Positions 51,250 through 60,512 of a stretch of 64,000 bases of DNA are shown here, in pieces (the first letter of the stretch is position 1; each line of letters starts with the position of its first letter). The notes under the pieces are model-generated. The model saw nothing but the letters and a program-made list of their open reading frames with translations. It did no database searches and had not been told where the DNA came from. Both the position numbers and the translations under genes were made by a program. Origin of the DNA: Pedobacter caeni (GTDB lineage: Bacteria; Bacteroidota; Bacteroidia; Sphingobacteriales; Sphingobacteriaceae); contig NZ_FQUQ01000003.1 of NCBI RefSeq assembly GCF_900129215.1, forward strand, positions 1-64,000, given 5' to 3'.

Positions 51250-52578
51250 ATGAATTATTCTACTTTAAAAAAGGGTCTTGCAGTCTCTTTCGTAGCATTA
51301 ATGGGAGCAACGACTCTTGCTAGTGCACAAGATGCTCCAGCGACTTCTTCTTCAGCCAAGGTATTTGGTGGAAGAGCACAGTACAGATCATGGTCAATCG
51401 GTGTTAACGGTGGTGTTTTATCTCCATTTGTTGCTATCGGTGGATCAAATGATTTCAGTAACTTCGATGTAAACTTAGGTTATGGTATTTCATTGAGAAA
51501 ACAACTAGGTCATGCATTCGGTTTAGAAGGTAACATTTTCCGTGGAAAAGTTTCTGGAACTAACAAAGATATGCCAGGTGGTGCTGTTAACGGAATCAAA
51601 GAATTTGAAACTGAAATGCAGTATGCAGTAGATTTAAGAGGTGTTGTTAACGTAGCAACAGTTGACTTTTTACGTCGCGAAAACTCTGTAAACTTCTTCG
51701 TAACTGCTGGTTACGGTTTAGTAGCTTACAATCCTAAAGTTAACGGTGTTGATCAAAAAGGTAAATGGGGTGAAAAAGGAGATAAAGATTTCGTAAAAGA
51801 AGCTTATATCCCTGTTGGAGCTGGTGTTAAATTTAAAGTATCTGACCGTGTGTCATTTAACTTAGGTTACACTATGCACTTCATCGATGGAGACAATTTT
51901 GACGGAGTATATGCTAAAGCAACTACTAAAGATAAATTCTCTTACGGATATGCTGGTCTTGAGTTCTCTCTAGGTTCTAAATCTAAACCAAACCTTGACT
52001 GGGTTAACCCACTTGCTTTAATGTATGATGAATTGAAAGATCCTTCATTACGTCAAGAAGTTGAAGCTTTGAAAACTCGTGTATCTAACGTTGAACAATC
52101 TGTTGAAGCTTTGAAAAAAGATTCTGATGGTGACGGTGTTGCTGATCAATTCGATAAATGTCCAGGTACTCCTGCAGGAACAGCAGTTGACGGTTCAGGA
52201 TGTCCTCTACCTAAAGTAGAGACTGTTGTAGCCCCAAACGCTAGCAATGTAACTGGTTTCGAAACTATCCAGTTTGAATTCAACAGTTCAGTTTTAAAAA
52301 CTGAGTCTTACCCTACTTTAGATAAATTATCTTCAGTATTGCGTGAAAACGGTGGTAAAGTAACTGTAAACGGTTATGCTTCAAGCGAAGGTACTGCTGC
52401 ATACAATGTGAAATTATCTAAAGACAGAGCTAACTCTGTTAAAACTTACTTAGTTAACTCTGGTGTTAACGCTAGTCAAGTTGTAACTAAAGGTCATGGT
52501 GAAGCTAATCCAATCGCTTCAAACGATACTGAAGAAGGTCGTATCCAAAACCGTCGTGTTGAATCTGCTAGAAACTAA
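51250..52578 (+). CDS. OmpA-family outer-membrane protein
   Basis: 442 residues from ATG 51250; an in-frame ATG 66 bp upstream is in the leader and rejected. Order: signal peptide (ending ASAQ, about residue 26), an 8-strand beta-barrel (about 40-265), a coiled-coil linker (about 278-305; VEALKTRVSNVEQSVEAL), a thrombospondin-3-type calcium motif (DSDGDGVADQFDKCPGTPAG, about 307-326) and a peptidoglycan-binding OmpA_C domain (about 345-442; IQFEFNSSVL to QNRRVE). It tethers the outer membrane to the cell wall. Codon use is narrow (GGT, AAC, TTA, GTT favoured), unlike the neighbouring genes, as expected for an abundant protein. Confidence 0.93.
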   Translation: MNYSTLKKGLAVSFVALMGATTLASAQDAPATSSSAKVFGGRAQYRSWSIGVNGGVLSPFVAIGGSNDFSNFDVNLGYGISLRKQLGHAFGLEGNIFRGKVSGTNKDMPGGAVNGIKEFETEMQYAVDLRGVVNVATVDFLRRENSVNFFVTAGYGLVAYNPKVNGVDQKGKWGEKGDKDFVKEAYIPVGAGVKFKVSDRVSFNLGYTMHFIDGDNFDGVYAKATTKDKFSYGYAGLEFSLGSKSKPNLDWVNPLALMYDELKDPSLRQEVEALKTRVSNVEQSVEALKKDSDGDGVADQFDKCPGTPAGTAVDGSGCPLPKVETVVAPNASNVTGFETIQFEFNSSVLKTESYPTLDKLSSVLRENGGKVTVNGYASSEGTAAYNVKLSKDRANSVKTYLVNSGVNASQVVTKGHGEANPIASNDTEEGRIQNRRVESARN

Positions 52579-52597
52579 TTATTTCTAAGTAAATATT

Positions 52598-52634
52598 AAA
52601 AAAGAGGGCTTCAATTTGAAGCCCTCTTTTTTTT
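52598..52634 (+). terminator. Terminator after the OmpA-family gene
   Basis: AAAGAGGGCTTC (52601-52612) / GAAGCCCTCTTT (52618-52629), a 12-bp perfect stem with a 5-nt loop and a long T tail. Confidence 0.93.
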
Positions 52635-52654
52635 ATTCCTACATTTGTGATGGT

Positions 52655-52795
52655 ATGTATCTATTCAGAAAAAAAGACCCAAACAGGCCCAGTAATATCA
52701 ATTTGAAAATCATGCATGTGATCAATGCCATCGCGATTACAGTTTTTTTGGCTGGGATCCTTTGGAAAATAATTGACTGGCTTTTTCTGAAATAA
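52655..52795 (+). CDS. 46-residue small membrane protein (DUF6728-like)
   Basis: A 46-codon frame from ATG 52655 to TAA 52795: a basic N-terminus (MYLFRKKDPNRPSNINLKIM), HVINAI, then one membrane helix (IAITVFLAGILWKIIDWLFL). The basic cytoplasmic head plus RPSN-x-LKIMH pattern resembles a small Bacteroidota family that I believe is named DUF6728. Function unknown. It begins 21 bp after the OmpA terminator and 56 bp before ridA, so it may be the first gene of the ridA unit. Confidence 0.6.
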   Translation: MYLFRKKDPNRPSNINLKIMHVINAIAITVFLAGILWKIIDWLFLK

Positions 52796-52851
52796 ATATA
52801 TCCGGGAACAACCGCAATCCCTGAACTTAAGACGAAATAAAAAACATAAAG

Positions 52852-53238
52852 ATGAAGCAGATATTTAACACCAACAATGCCCCGGCGCCAATTGGTCCTT
52901 ACAGTCAGGCAGTAAAAGCGAATGGTTTCTTATTCTTATCAGGCCAGATTGCGATTAATCCACAAACAGGAGAACTTACTCAATCTTCTATCTCTGAGGA
53001 AACTCACCAGGTAATGAGAAATATTAAAGCGGTATTGTTAGAGGCTTCCTATAATTTTAATGATATTGTAAAGACCACTATCTTTCTAACGGATATGGAA
53101 TTGTTTACAGAAGTGAATGAGGTTTATGGCTCCTATTTCGAAAGCAGCAGTAATTTTCCTGCACGCGAAACCGTTGCCGTTAAAGGATTGCCAAAAGGAG
53201 TGAATGTTGAAATCTCTATCATAGCGTGTAAGGGCTAA
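52852..53238 (+). CDS. ridA: RidA family enamine/imine deaminase
   Basis: RidA hydrolyses reactive 2-aminoacrylate and related enamines released by PLP enzymes such as threonine dehydratase. The 128-residue protein is a normal trimer-forming subunit: IGPYSQAVKANGFLFLSGQI (about 14-33), with the catalytic Arg in ARETVAVKGLPKG (about 104) and the acidic Glu near the C-terminal VEISIIA. The RarD-like gene starts 3 bp after its stop, with recG 4 bp after that, so the three form one transcript. Confidence 0.95.
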   Translation: MKQIFNTNNAPAPIGPYSQAVKANGFLFLSGQIAINPQTGELTQSSISEETHQVMRNIKAVLLEASYNFNDIVKTTIFLTDMELFTEVNEVYGSYFESSSNFPARETVAVKGLPKGVNVEISIIACKG

Positions 53239-53241
53239 GTT

Positions 53242-54153
53242 TTGGGGAAATCAAATTTGAGGTACTTCTTTGCAGGAGTCTTGTCATTTGCCATTTGGGG
53301 ATTTTTCTCTATACCGCTGAGAAACCTCAAATCCTTTCCTTCTCAGGAAATTCTTTATTACCGGATCTTTACCTCCATGGTCTTTCTGTGGATAGCAATC
53401 CTGGTATTCAGAAAAAAGCAAATCAAAAAAGATCTTGATTATCTGTCCGGTTTGGGCAGAAAAGAGAAGCGTGTAGTAGGCCTGCAACTCCTGGCCTCTA
53501 CTGTTTTATTAACCTCAAACTGGTATACCTATATCTATGCAGTAAATAATGTCAGTTTGCAGTCGGCAGCTTTTGCCTATATGGTTTGTCCCTTAATTAC
53601 TGCTTTTGGAGGGTTTGTCCTACTTAAAGAACACTTGTCGAGGTTAAAGCTAATTTCTCTGGCCATTGCATTGCTTAGTATCATTCTACTGGCTACAGGT
53701 TCTTTTGTGGAGGTAATGTGGTCTGTGGTGATTGCTTCTTTATATGCTTTCTATCTGATCATACAACGCAAAATGCAACACCTTGATAAGCTGAATGTAT
53801 TGGCCGTTCAGATCGGTCTGGCTGTTTTACTGATGTTGCCTTTTTATTTCTTTCAGCATGGTGACGTTCCTTCAAGCTCCTGGTTTTGGGGTAATATTAT
53901 CGTAGTTGCTGTATTATTTACCATCATTCCGTTGTTTTTAAGTTTATATGCATTGATTGGTATTCCCTCCTCAACGTTGGGGATTATCATTTATACCAAC
54001 CCTATTATCGCTTTTACAGTCGCCATCCTGTACTTCAATGAACATGTGGATTCCAATAAGCTACTCGCATACCTGTTGTTGCTGATCTCTGTAATCGTCT
54101 TTAATTGGAGTATACTAAAAGATATACTTACATTTAAGAAAAAAAACATTTAA
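53242..54153 (+). CDS. rarD: RarD-like EamA/DMT permease
   Basis: A 303-residue inner-membrane protein with about 10 helices and two EamA repeats. The N-terminal FAIWGFFSIPLRNLKSFPSQ (about 16-35) followed by EILYYRI is typical of RarD-like proteins, as is the C-terminal GIIIYTNPIIAFTVAILYFN. Chloramphenicol resistance gave the name; the natural substrate is not known. It starts with TTG at 53242, 3 bp after ridA; no in-frame ATG precedes the conserved first helix. recG begins 4 bp after its stop. Confidence 0.8.
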   Translation: MGKSNLRYFFAGVLSFAIWGFFSIPLRNLKSFPSQEILYYRIFTSMVFLWIAILVFRKKQIKKDLDYLSGLGRKEKRVVGLQLLASTVLLTSNWYTYIYAVNNVSLQSAAFAYMVCPLITAFGGFVLLKEHLSRLKLISLAIALLSIILLATGSFVEVMWSVVIASLYAFYLIIQRKMQHLDKLNVLAVQIGLAVLLMLPFYFFQHGDVPSSSWFWGNIIVVAVLFTIIPLFLSLYALIGIPSSTLGIIIYTNPIIAFTVAILYFNEHVDSNKLLAYLLLLISVIVFNWSILKDILTFKKKNI

Positions 54154-54157
54154 AGCC

Positions 54158-56263
54158 TTGTTTGCTGCTACTTTAGATACCACGATCGAATATCTTAAAG
54201 GCGTAGGGCCTAAACGCGCTGAACTTTTACAAAAAGAGTTGCGCATTTATACCTATGATGACCTGTTGAATTACTTTCCTTTCCGGTATATTGACAGGAC
54301 GAGGTTTTATAAAATTAATGAATTGGATACCGACCTTCCCTATGTTCAGATACTTGGACGGATCACAGGAAAAGAGCAGATCGGAGAAAAACATAAAAAG
54401 AGAATTGTTGCCCGCCTCACAGATGAAACGGGATCTATTGAGCTCGTTTGGTTTCAAAGCTTAAAGTGGGTAGATGAAAATGTTTCCCGTGGAAAGGTGT
54501 ATATCGTCTTTGGGAAACCGACAGCCTTCAATGGCTCTTTCAGTATCTCTCATCCTGAACTGGAAAGCTATCCAAGACCAGCCACGATCACTGGAAATCT
54601 TAGGCTGCAGCCGGTCTATAATTCTACGGAAAAGCTAAAGAAGTTCTTTCTTGACAGTAAGGGGATTCAGAAATTACAAACCCTGGTAATCGAACAACTA
54701 CTTCCGGAAGTAAAAGAAAGTATACCGGCCTATATACTGGATAAATACCAGATGGTCACTAAGAAGGAAGCACTTTTGAGTATTCATTTCCCAAGGGATG
54801 TAAAAGCGTTAAAAGGAGCCGAGCGGAGATTGAAATTTGAAGAGTTGTTCTTTATTCAGCTTCAGTTGTTGCATAACAAACAGATCAGAGAATGGAAGTT
54901 CAAGGGGCATCAGTTTAATGCCGTTGGAGAAGCTGTAAATACTTTTTATAAGGAAATACTTCCCTTTGAGCTCACTGGTGCTCAGAAGCGCGTAATTAAG
55001 GAAATCAGAATGGATACCCAACGGGGAATTCAAATGAATAGACTGGTACAGGGAGATGTGGGGAGTGGTAAAACTGTAGTTGCATTAATGAGCATGTTGC
55101 TTGCTATTGATAATGGCTATCAGGCTTGTATGATGGCGCCTACTGAAATTCTCGCCAGACAGCATTATGAATCAATAGCTTCACTGTTAGATGGACGCTT
55201 GGCCAAAGTCGCGATTCTGACAGGAAGTACGACTAAAAAACAGCGAACCAGGCTTCATGAAGAGTTGGAGGCTGGAGCGATCGATATCCTGGTCGGTACA
55301 CATGCTTTGATTGAAGATAAGGTGGTATTCAAAAATCTTGCTTTAGTAGTCATTGATGAACAACATCGCTTTGGCGTAGAACAGCGGGCTAAACTTTGGC
55401 GGAAGAATGTCGTTCCTCCCCATATTCTGGTGATGACTGCAACTCCGATCCCAAGAACTTTGGCAATGACTTTGTACGGGGATCTGGATGTCTCTGTGAT
55501 TGATGAGTTGCCGGTTGGAAGAAAACCCATTGAAACCAGACATCTATATGAAGGACAACGACTGCGGATGTTTGGATTCATGAAGGAAGAGATTGCTAAG
55601 GGACGGCAGGTATATGTCGTATATCCTTTAATCAAGGAGAGTGAGAAACTGGATCTGCTGCACCTGGAGGCGGGAGTAGAGCAAATGAGTTATCAGTTCC
55701 CGAGACCCGATTATCAGATTAGCATTGTGCATGGAAAGATGAGCAATGCGGATAAACAGTTTGAAATGCAGCGTTTCATCGAAGGGAAAAGTCAGATTAT
55801 GGTGGCCACCACGGTGATTGAAGTAGGAGTGAACGTACCCAATGCTTCCATCATGATTATTGAAAATGCAGAGCGTTTTGGCCTGTCTCAGCTACATCAG
55901 CTAAGAGGACGGGTAGGCCGGGGAGCTGAGCAATCGTATTGCATCCTGATGTCTGGGAATAAGCTAAGTGCAGATGGCCGGCTGAGACTGGATACCATGG
56001 TGAAAACAAATAATGGCTTTGAAATCTCTGAAATAGACTTGCAGCTACGAGGGCCTGGAGATATTACAGGAACACAACAAAGTGGGGTATTGGAACTGAA
56101 GCTTGCTGATCTGGCTACGGATCAGCTGATCTTACAGGAGGCAAGAACAACGGTCATCAATATTCTTGAGGGAGATCCAAAGCTGGAGCTCCCGGAAAAC
56201 AGCTTATTGAAAACATACCTCGCCAGAAGAAGCAGAGGTATTGCTTTCGATAAAATATCTTAA
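54158..56263 (+). CDS. recG: ATP-dependent DNA helicase RecG
   Basis: RecG regresses stalled replication forks and processes Holliday junctions. The 701-residue enzyme has the N-terminal wedge/OB domain (IEYLKGVGPKRAELLQKEL, about 10-28; VYIVFGKPTAFNG near 112), then helicase domains: Walker A DVGSGKTVVALM (about 300), DEQH box VIDEQHRFGVEQR (about 399), ATPIPRTLA (about 428), HGKMSNADK (about 525) and the RGRVGRG motif VI (about 582). The start is TTG at 54158, 4 bp after the rarD-like stop. It is convergent with the serine-hydrolase gene, 6 bp apart. Confidence 0.96.
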   Translation: MFAATLDTTIEYLKGVGPKRAELLQKELRIYTYDDLLNYFPFRYIDRTRFYKINELDTDLPYVQILGRITGKEQIGEKHKKRIVARLTDETGSIELVWFQSLKWVDENVSRGKVYIVFGKPTAFNGSFSISHPELESYPRPATITGNLRLQPVYNSTEKLKKFFLDSKGIQKLQTLVIEQLLPEVKESIPAYILDKYQMVTKKEALLSIHFPRDVKALKGAERRLKFEELFFIQLQLLHNKQIREWKFKGHQFNAVGEAVNTFYKEILPFELTGAQKRVIKEIRMDTQRGIQMNRLVQGDVGSGKTVVALMSMLLAIDNGYQACMMAPTEILARQHYESIASLLDGRLAKVAILTGSTTKKQRTRLHEELEAGAIDILVGTHALIEDKVVFKNLALVVIDEQHRFGVEQRAKLWRKNVVPPHILVMTATPIPRTLAMTLYGDLDVSVIDELPVGRKPIETRHLYEGQRLRMFGFMKEEIAKGRQVYVVYPLIKESEKLDLLHLEAGVEQMSYQFPRPDYQISIVHGKMSNADKQFEMQRFIEGKSQIMVATTVIEVGVNVPNASIMIIENAERFGLSQLHQLRGRVGRGAEQSYCILMSGNKLSADGRLRLDTMVKTNNGFEISEIDLQLRGPGDITGTQQSGVLELKLADLATDQLILQEARTTVINILEGDPKLELPENSLLKTYLARRSRGIAFDKIS

Positions 56264-56269
56264 ATAGGT

Positions 56270-57487
56270 TTAATCTTCATCACTTCCCGGAAGTGATCCT
56301 GAGCCAGAATAAGCACCTTTTCTAATAATCGGCATCCCCAGGTGCTTATACAAATCATCTAAGTGCATCAGGCTTCCATTGGTTAAATTCCCTAGAAATA
56401 TAACAACGATGTTCTTTTGAAAATCACGTACATAGATATGTCTGAATCCATGCCACCAACCAGTATGATAAACGACTTTTCTGCCATTTTCTCCATCAAA
56501 CATTCTCCACCCATAACCGTAATTAAAATGACCGTTAATAGGTTTGTTGTGTCCTTTGTATGCAGAATCCAGACTTTCTTTTTTCAGGAGACGGCCATTT
56601 TTCAAAGCTTTATCATATAAAACCAGGTCATGTAATGTACTGTAAATTCCTTTGTCACCAACAGGGCCATCCAGGAAATTTTGAACGACTGAATATCTCC
56701 AGGTGCGGTCATGCCCGACCACGTCAACAGGGATCTTAGGATAAACTGTAGTAGAGTATACATGGGTATGCTTCATACCTGATGGTTTGAAGATGTTCTC
56801 CATCATATAATCAGCATAAGGTTTACCCGTTATCTTTTCAATGATGGCAGCCAATACCATATAATTGGAATTGTTGTAATGAAAGCGAGTGTCAGGCTTT
56901 GCATAACGGTTGGGCTTATGCTCCGCAATGAGGTTCATCACATCATTATTGCTCATCGGTTTTTTCTTATCTTTCCATATTCCATCCGAAAAATAAACAT
57001 AGTTCATCATTCCGCTACGATGGGTCAGCAGCAATTTAATGTTGATGCCTTCATAAGGGAAGTTCGGGTAGAATTTCTTTACATCATCTGTTAAGTGCAA
57101 TTTCCCTTGTTCTACCAGTTGCATAATTGCGGTTCCGGTGAAGGTTTTGGTTACAGAAGCAAGTTCAAATTCTGAATTTATCTTCAGACTATCGCGGTGC
57201 AGGTAATCTGCCCATCCGATTGCTCTTTCATAAAGAATTTTGCCATCTTTTGCCACCAGCATGTTCCCGTTAAATCCATATTTCTTATGTAGGTTTTCCA
57301 CAAAATCAGCAATGAATTTATCTCCTTTGGCAGGATTGTAAACGAGTAGGAGACTGTCGGCTTTGTCGTCCTCTGCTGTACGTTCCTTACTTGGTGTGGT
57401 GTGGGCTGCATTTTTCTTCGAATTGGAGCAGGCAAAAAACAAAAAAGTGGCCATTGAAGCCACGGCTAAAATATTACGATAATTCAT
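56270..57487 (-). CDS. Serine hydrolase, class C beta-lactamase fold, lipoprotein
   Basis: A 405-residue exported lipoprotein (signal MNYRNILAVASMATFLFFAC, lipobox Cys about 20) with a beta-lactamase/esterase EstB-type domain. Catalytic motifs: SVTK (SxxK, about residue 111), YNN (YxN, about 202) and HTGWWHG (KTG-like His-Thr-Gly, about 342). Members act as esterases, D-aminopeptidases or penicillin-binding-like proteins; the substrate is unknown. The C-terminal PIIRKGAYSGSGSLPGSDED is a flexible tail. It converges with recG at 6 bp. Confidence 0.85.
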   Translation of the reverse strand: MNYRNILAVASMATFLFFACSNSKKNAAHTTPSKERTAEDDKADSLLLVYNPAKGDKFIADFVENLHKKYGFNGNMLVAKDGKILYERAIGWADYLHRDSLKINSEFELASVTKTFTGTAIMQLVEQGKLHLTDDVKKFYPNFPYEGINIKLLLTHRSGMMNYVYFSDGIWKDKKKPMSNNDVMNLIAEHKPNRYAKPDTRFHYNNSNYMVLAAIIEKITGKPYADYMMENIFKPSGMKHTHVYSTTVYPKIPVDVVGHDRTWRYSVVQNFLDGPVGDKGIYSTLHDLVLYDKALKNGRLLKKESLDSAYKGHNKPINGHFNYGYGWRMFDGENGRKVVYHTGWWHGFRHIYVRDFQKNIVVIFLGNLTNGSLMHLDDLYKHLGMPIIRKGAYSGSGSLPGSDED

Positions 57488-57738
57488 GAATAATAAAATA
57501 CTTTTAAACGCCCGAAAAATAAGGAATATTAAGGCTTTAAACGCAAAAGAGTTTTAAACATTGTTGATTAGGAGCTTTGTTTTCAGAATGTTTTGTTTTT
57601 TTAGCTCATGTAATGCTGTAGATCCGTTTTTATGGATGGATAAAAAACTCAAACTAAGGCGCTCCGGCGGTTTTTTCTCTTTTTTTGAACTGTATTAAAC
57701 ATCTGACAATAATGGCGCTTTTAAAAGTATAAAAAGCC

Positions 57739-57746
57739 TAAATTTG
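57739..57746 (+). promoter_or_regulatory. -7 box before fumC
   Basis: TAAATTTG is a perfect -7 box, 21 nt before the fumC ATG. The -33 position is not matched. The 250-bp divergent gap before it shows no other feature. Confidence 0.5.
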
Positions 57747-57767
57747 CGAAATAAAATATTTAACACT

Positions 57768-59165
57768 ATGAATTTTAGAACCGAACACGATACCATGGGT
57801 GAAGTGCAGGTACCTGCCGATAAATATTGGGGGGCTCAGACTGAACGTTCACGAAATAATTTTAAAATAGGGCCTGAGGCATCTATGCCAAAGGAGATTA
57901 TACATGCTTTTGGTTACCTTAAGAAAGCTGCTGCTTTAGCAAATACAGAGTTAGGAGTATTGACTTCAGAAAAAGCGGATTTAATTGCAAAAGCCTGTGA
58001 TGAGGTTATTGCCGGTGCTTTGGACGAACAATTTCCTTTGGTGATCTGGCAGACCGGTTCGGGAACACAAAGTAACATGAACGCGAATGAAGTAATTGCT
58101 TATCGTGCACATGTTTTAAATGGAGGTAATCTTGCAGATGAAAAAAAGGTGTTGCATCCCAATGATGATGTCAACAAATCTCAGTCATCCAATGATACTT
58201 ACCCTACCGCAATGCATATTGCAGCTTACAAACAAGCTGTTGAAATTACCATCCCTGGATTAGAAAAACTGCGCAATACTTTGGATAAGAAGGTCGCAGA
58301 ATTCAGCTCCATCGTAAAAACAGGACGTACCCACTTCATGGATGCAACGCCCCTGACTTTAGGACAGGAGTTCTCAGGATATGTTCAACAAATCGACAAT
58401 AGTATCAGAGCGATCAAAAATGCATTGGTCATGATCAGCGAGCTGGCCCTTGGCGGTACAGCTGTCGGCACAGGACTAAATACACCGAAAGGATACGATG
58501 TTCTGGTCGCTAAAAAAATAGCTGAGCTAACCGGACTTCCTTTCGTAACTGCTCCGAATAAATTTGAGGCATTGGCTGCACATGATGCGATGGTGGAATT
58601 GTCTGCGGCGTATAAACGTACTGCAGTTTCTCTGATGAAAGTGGCCAATGATATCAGAATGTTAAGCTCAGGACCCCGTTGTGGGATTGGTGAAATCATC
58701 ATTCCTGATAATGAGCCGGGATCTTCTATTATGCCGGGTAAGGTTAACCCGACACAACCGGAAGCATTGACCATGGTTTGTGCTCAGGTGATGGGAAATG
58801 ATGTTACCGTAGGAATTGGTGGAAGTAACGGACATTTTGAACTGAATGTTTTCAAACCGGTGATTGCTGCTAACGTATTACAGTCTGGCCGTCTGATTGG
58901 GGATGCTTGTGTGTCATTTAATGATAAATGTGCAGAAGGAATCTTACCTAATCTTCCTGAAATTAAAAAACATTTAGAGAATTCTCTAATGCTCGTGACC
59001 GCTCTGAATCCTCACGTGGGGTATGAAAATGCGGCGAAAATTGCTAAAAAAGCACATAAAGAAAACAAAACATTACGTGCTGCAGCTATCGAGCTTGGTT
59101 TGCTTACCGGTGAGCAGTTTGATGAATGGGTTCGTCCGGAAGATATGGTCGGAAGTTTAAAATAA
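57768..59165 (+). CDS. fumC: Fumarate hydratase, class II
   Basis: FumC converts fumarate to malate in the TCA cycle without an iron-sulfur cluster. The 465-residue subunit (ATG 57768; a start 24 bp upstream overlaps the promoter box) has the family signatures [13 protein letters not shown] (about 98), [10 protein letters not shown] (about 140), [16 protein letters not shown] (about 185), and [16 protein letters not shown] with the catalytic Ser (about 317). It is a homotetramer by family. A small lipoprotein gene follows after 19 bp and may be cotranscribed. Confidence 0.96.
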   Translation: MNFRTEHDTMGEVQVPADKYWGAQTERSRNNFKIGPEASMPKEIIHAFGYLKKAAALANTELGVLTSEKADLIAKACDEVIAGALDEQFPLVIWQTGSGTQSNMNANEVIAYRAHVLNGGNLADEKKVLHPNDDVNKSQSSNDTYPTAMHIAAYKQAVEITIPGLEKLRNTLDKKVAEFSSIVKTGRTHFMDATPLTLGQEFSGYVQQIDNSIRAIKNALVMISELALGGTAVGTGLNTPKGYDVLVAKKIAELTGLPFVTAPNKFEALAAHDAMVELSAAYKRTAVSLMKVANDIRMLSSGPRCGIGEIIIPDNEPGSSIMPGKVNPTQPEALTMVCAQVMGNDVTVGIGGSNGHFELNVFKPVIAANVLQSGRLIGDACVSFNDKCAEGILPNLPEIKKHLENSLMLVTALNPHVGYENAAKIAKKAHKENKTLRAAAIELGLLTGEQFDEWVRPEDMVGSLK

Positions 59166-59184
59166 TAAATAAAAATACCCTAAT

Positions 59185-59679
59185 ATGTGGAGATTGATAT
59201 GTTCCCTTTTGCTCATTTCAGGCCTGTTCGCATCCTGCAGCAGATTGCCTAATGTACAAGGGAAAGGTGAGGCTTTTTTACAGGGTGTTTGGAGTCAGGA
59301 TAGTATCCCGAGTGCTGGGAAATTGCTGAGTTATACCCAGCATAAATTTAAGTTTACCTGTGATTCATTCTATGTAGACTTAACCACGCATTCCAAGGTA
59401 AACTACTATCCTGATTCTTGTTTTAATAATGGCGTTTGGAAAGAATATGCGAAAGGAGTCTATGAGGTCCGTAATGACAGCCTGATTCTGGAAGGGACTT
59501 ATACCAAAGCCAATTATAAACAAAAGATTTCCGGTTGTTACCAGATTGGGAGATATATCAAAAGCTTTTATATCAAGTCCTTTGAGCCCAATAAGCTGTT
59601 CCTTCAAAGTGCAAGTGACCAAAGAGAGTGCAATCTGGTGCTGAAAGAGAAGGTTATTTGTAAGCCTAAAGCGTTATAA
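59185..59679 (+). CDS. Predicted lipoprotein, function unknown
   Basis: A 164-residue exported lipoprotein: signal ending LLLISGLFASCS, with lipobox ASC at about residues 16-18. The mature part has alternating Tyr/Phe-rich strands (FKFTCDSFYVDLTTHSKVNY, about 52-71; GVYEVRNDSLILEGTYTKA, about 91-109), suggesting a small beta-barrel such as the lipocalin-like domains of Bacteroidota. Several Cys residues (about 56, 76 and later) may form disulfides. It follows fumC by 19 bp and precedes the S1/P1 nuclease by 27 bp, but no functional link to either is evident. Confidence 0.7.
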   Translation: MWRLICSLLLISGLFASCSRLPNVQGKGEAFLQGVWSQDSIPSAGKLLSYTQHKFKFTCDSFYVDLTTHSKVNYYPDSCFNNGVWKEYAKGVYEVRNDSLILEGTYTKANYKQKISGCYQIGRYIKSFYIKSFEPNKLFLQSASDQRECNLVLKEKVICKPKAL

Positions 59680-59706
59680 ATTCATATAAAATATATTCCT
59701 GTGAAA

Positions 59707-60507
59707 ATGAAATCAATTAATAAATCATTAAAAGTTGCCCTAACTCTTATAGTAATGGCATATCTTCCTCTTAATGTCAGCGCATGGGGAATGCTTGGCC
59801 ACAGAATCGTTGGACAGGTTGCCGAATCTCACCTGACAAAGAGAGCACTTAGAGGTGTACAAGGCGTATTAGGAACTGAAAGCCTTGCTATGGCCAGCAA
59901 TTGGGGCGATTTCATCAAATCTGATACTGCTTACAACTATTTGTATAACTGGCATTTTGTAAACCTTCCGGGGGAGCTGGATAAACAAGGTGTTTTTAAT
60001 TTCTTAGATGCCGAGCATGGTCCAAATGTTTATAACAAGATCCCTGAAATGGTATCGGTCCTAAAAAATCCGCAAAGCACAGCAGATCAGAAAAGACTGG
60101 CCATGCGTATGCTTGTCCACCTGGTGGGCGATTTAAACCAGCCAATGCATACTGCGCGCAAGGAAGACCTGGGAGGAAATAAAGTATATGTGACCTGGTT
60201 CGGAGCAAAATCTAACCTCCATAAGGTTTGGGACGAAGGCCTGATTGATTATCAGCAATTAAGCTATACAGAGTATGCTTCTGCTATTAATCACCCTTCT
60301 GAAGATCAGCTGACTGCATGGAAAAGCAGTTCCTTAAAAGATTTCGTGTATGGTTCTTACGAAGCTTGCAATAAAATCTATGCAAATACGAAACCTGAAG
60401 AAAAGCTTAGTTATAAGTACAATTATGACTTTATCGAGCTCCTGAATAACCAATTGTTAAAAGGCGGAATATGTCTTGCAAATATTCTTAACGACATTTA
60501 TAGCTAA
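59707..60507 (+). CDS. Secreted S1/P1-type nuclease
   Basis: A zinc-dependent single-strand nuclease/nucleotidase of about 266 residues. The signal peptide ends LNVSA, leaving Trp as the first mature residue; in P1 nuclease Trp1 binds zinc by its amino group. Other ligand motifs: WGMLGHRIVGQVAE (Trp and His), NWGDFIKSD (Asp), HFVNLP (His), HLVGDLNQPMHTA (His, Asp, His) and NLHKVWDEG (His, Asp), in the expected order. It is exported, probably to scavenge extracellular nucleic acid. An in-frame GTG at 59701 is an alternative start. Confidence 0.9.
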   Translation: MKSINKSLKVALTLIVMAYLPLNVSAWGMLGHRIVGQVAESHLTKRALRGVQGVLGTESLAMASNWGDFIKSDTAYNYLYNWHFVNLPGELDKQGVFNFLDAEHGPNVYNKIPEMVSVLKNPQSTADQKRLAMRMLVHLVGDLNQPMHTARKEDLGGNKVYVTWFGAKSNLHKVWDEGLIDYQQLSYTEYASAINHPSEDQLTAWKSSSLKDFVYGSYEACNKIYANTKPEEKLSYKYNYDFIELLNNQLLKGGICLANILNDIYS

Positions 60508-60512
60508 TACAA

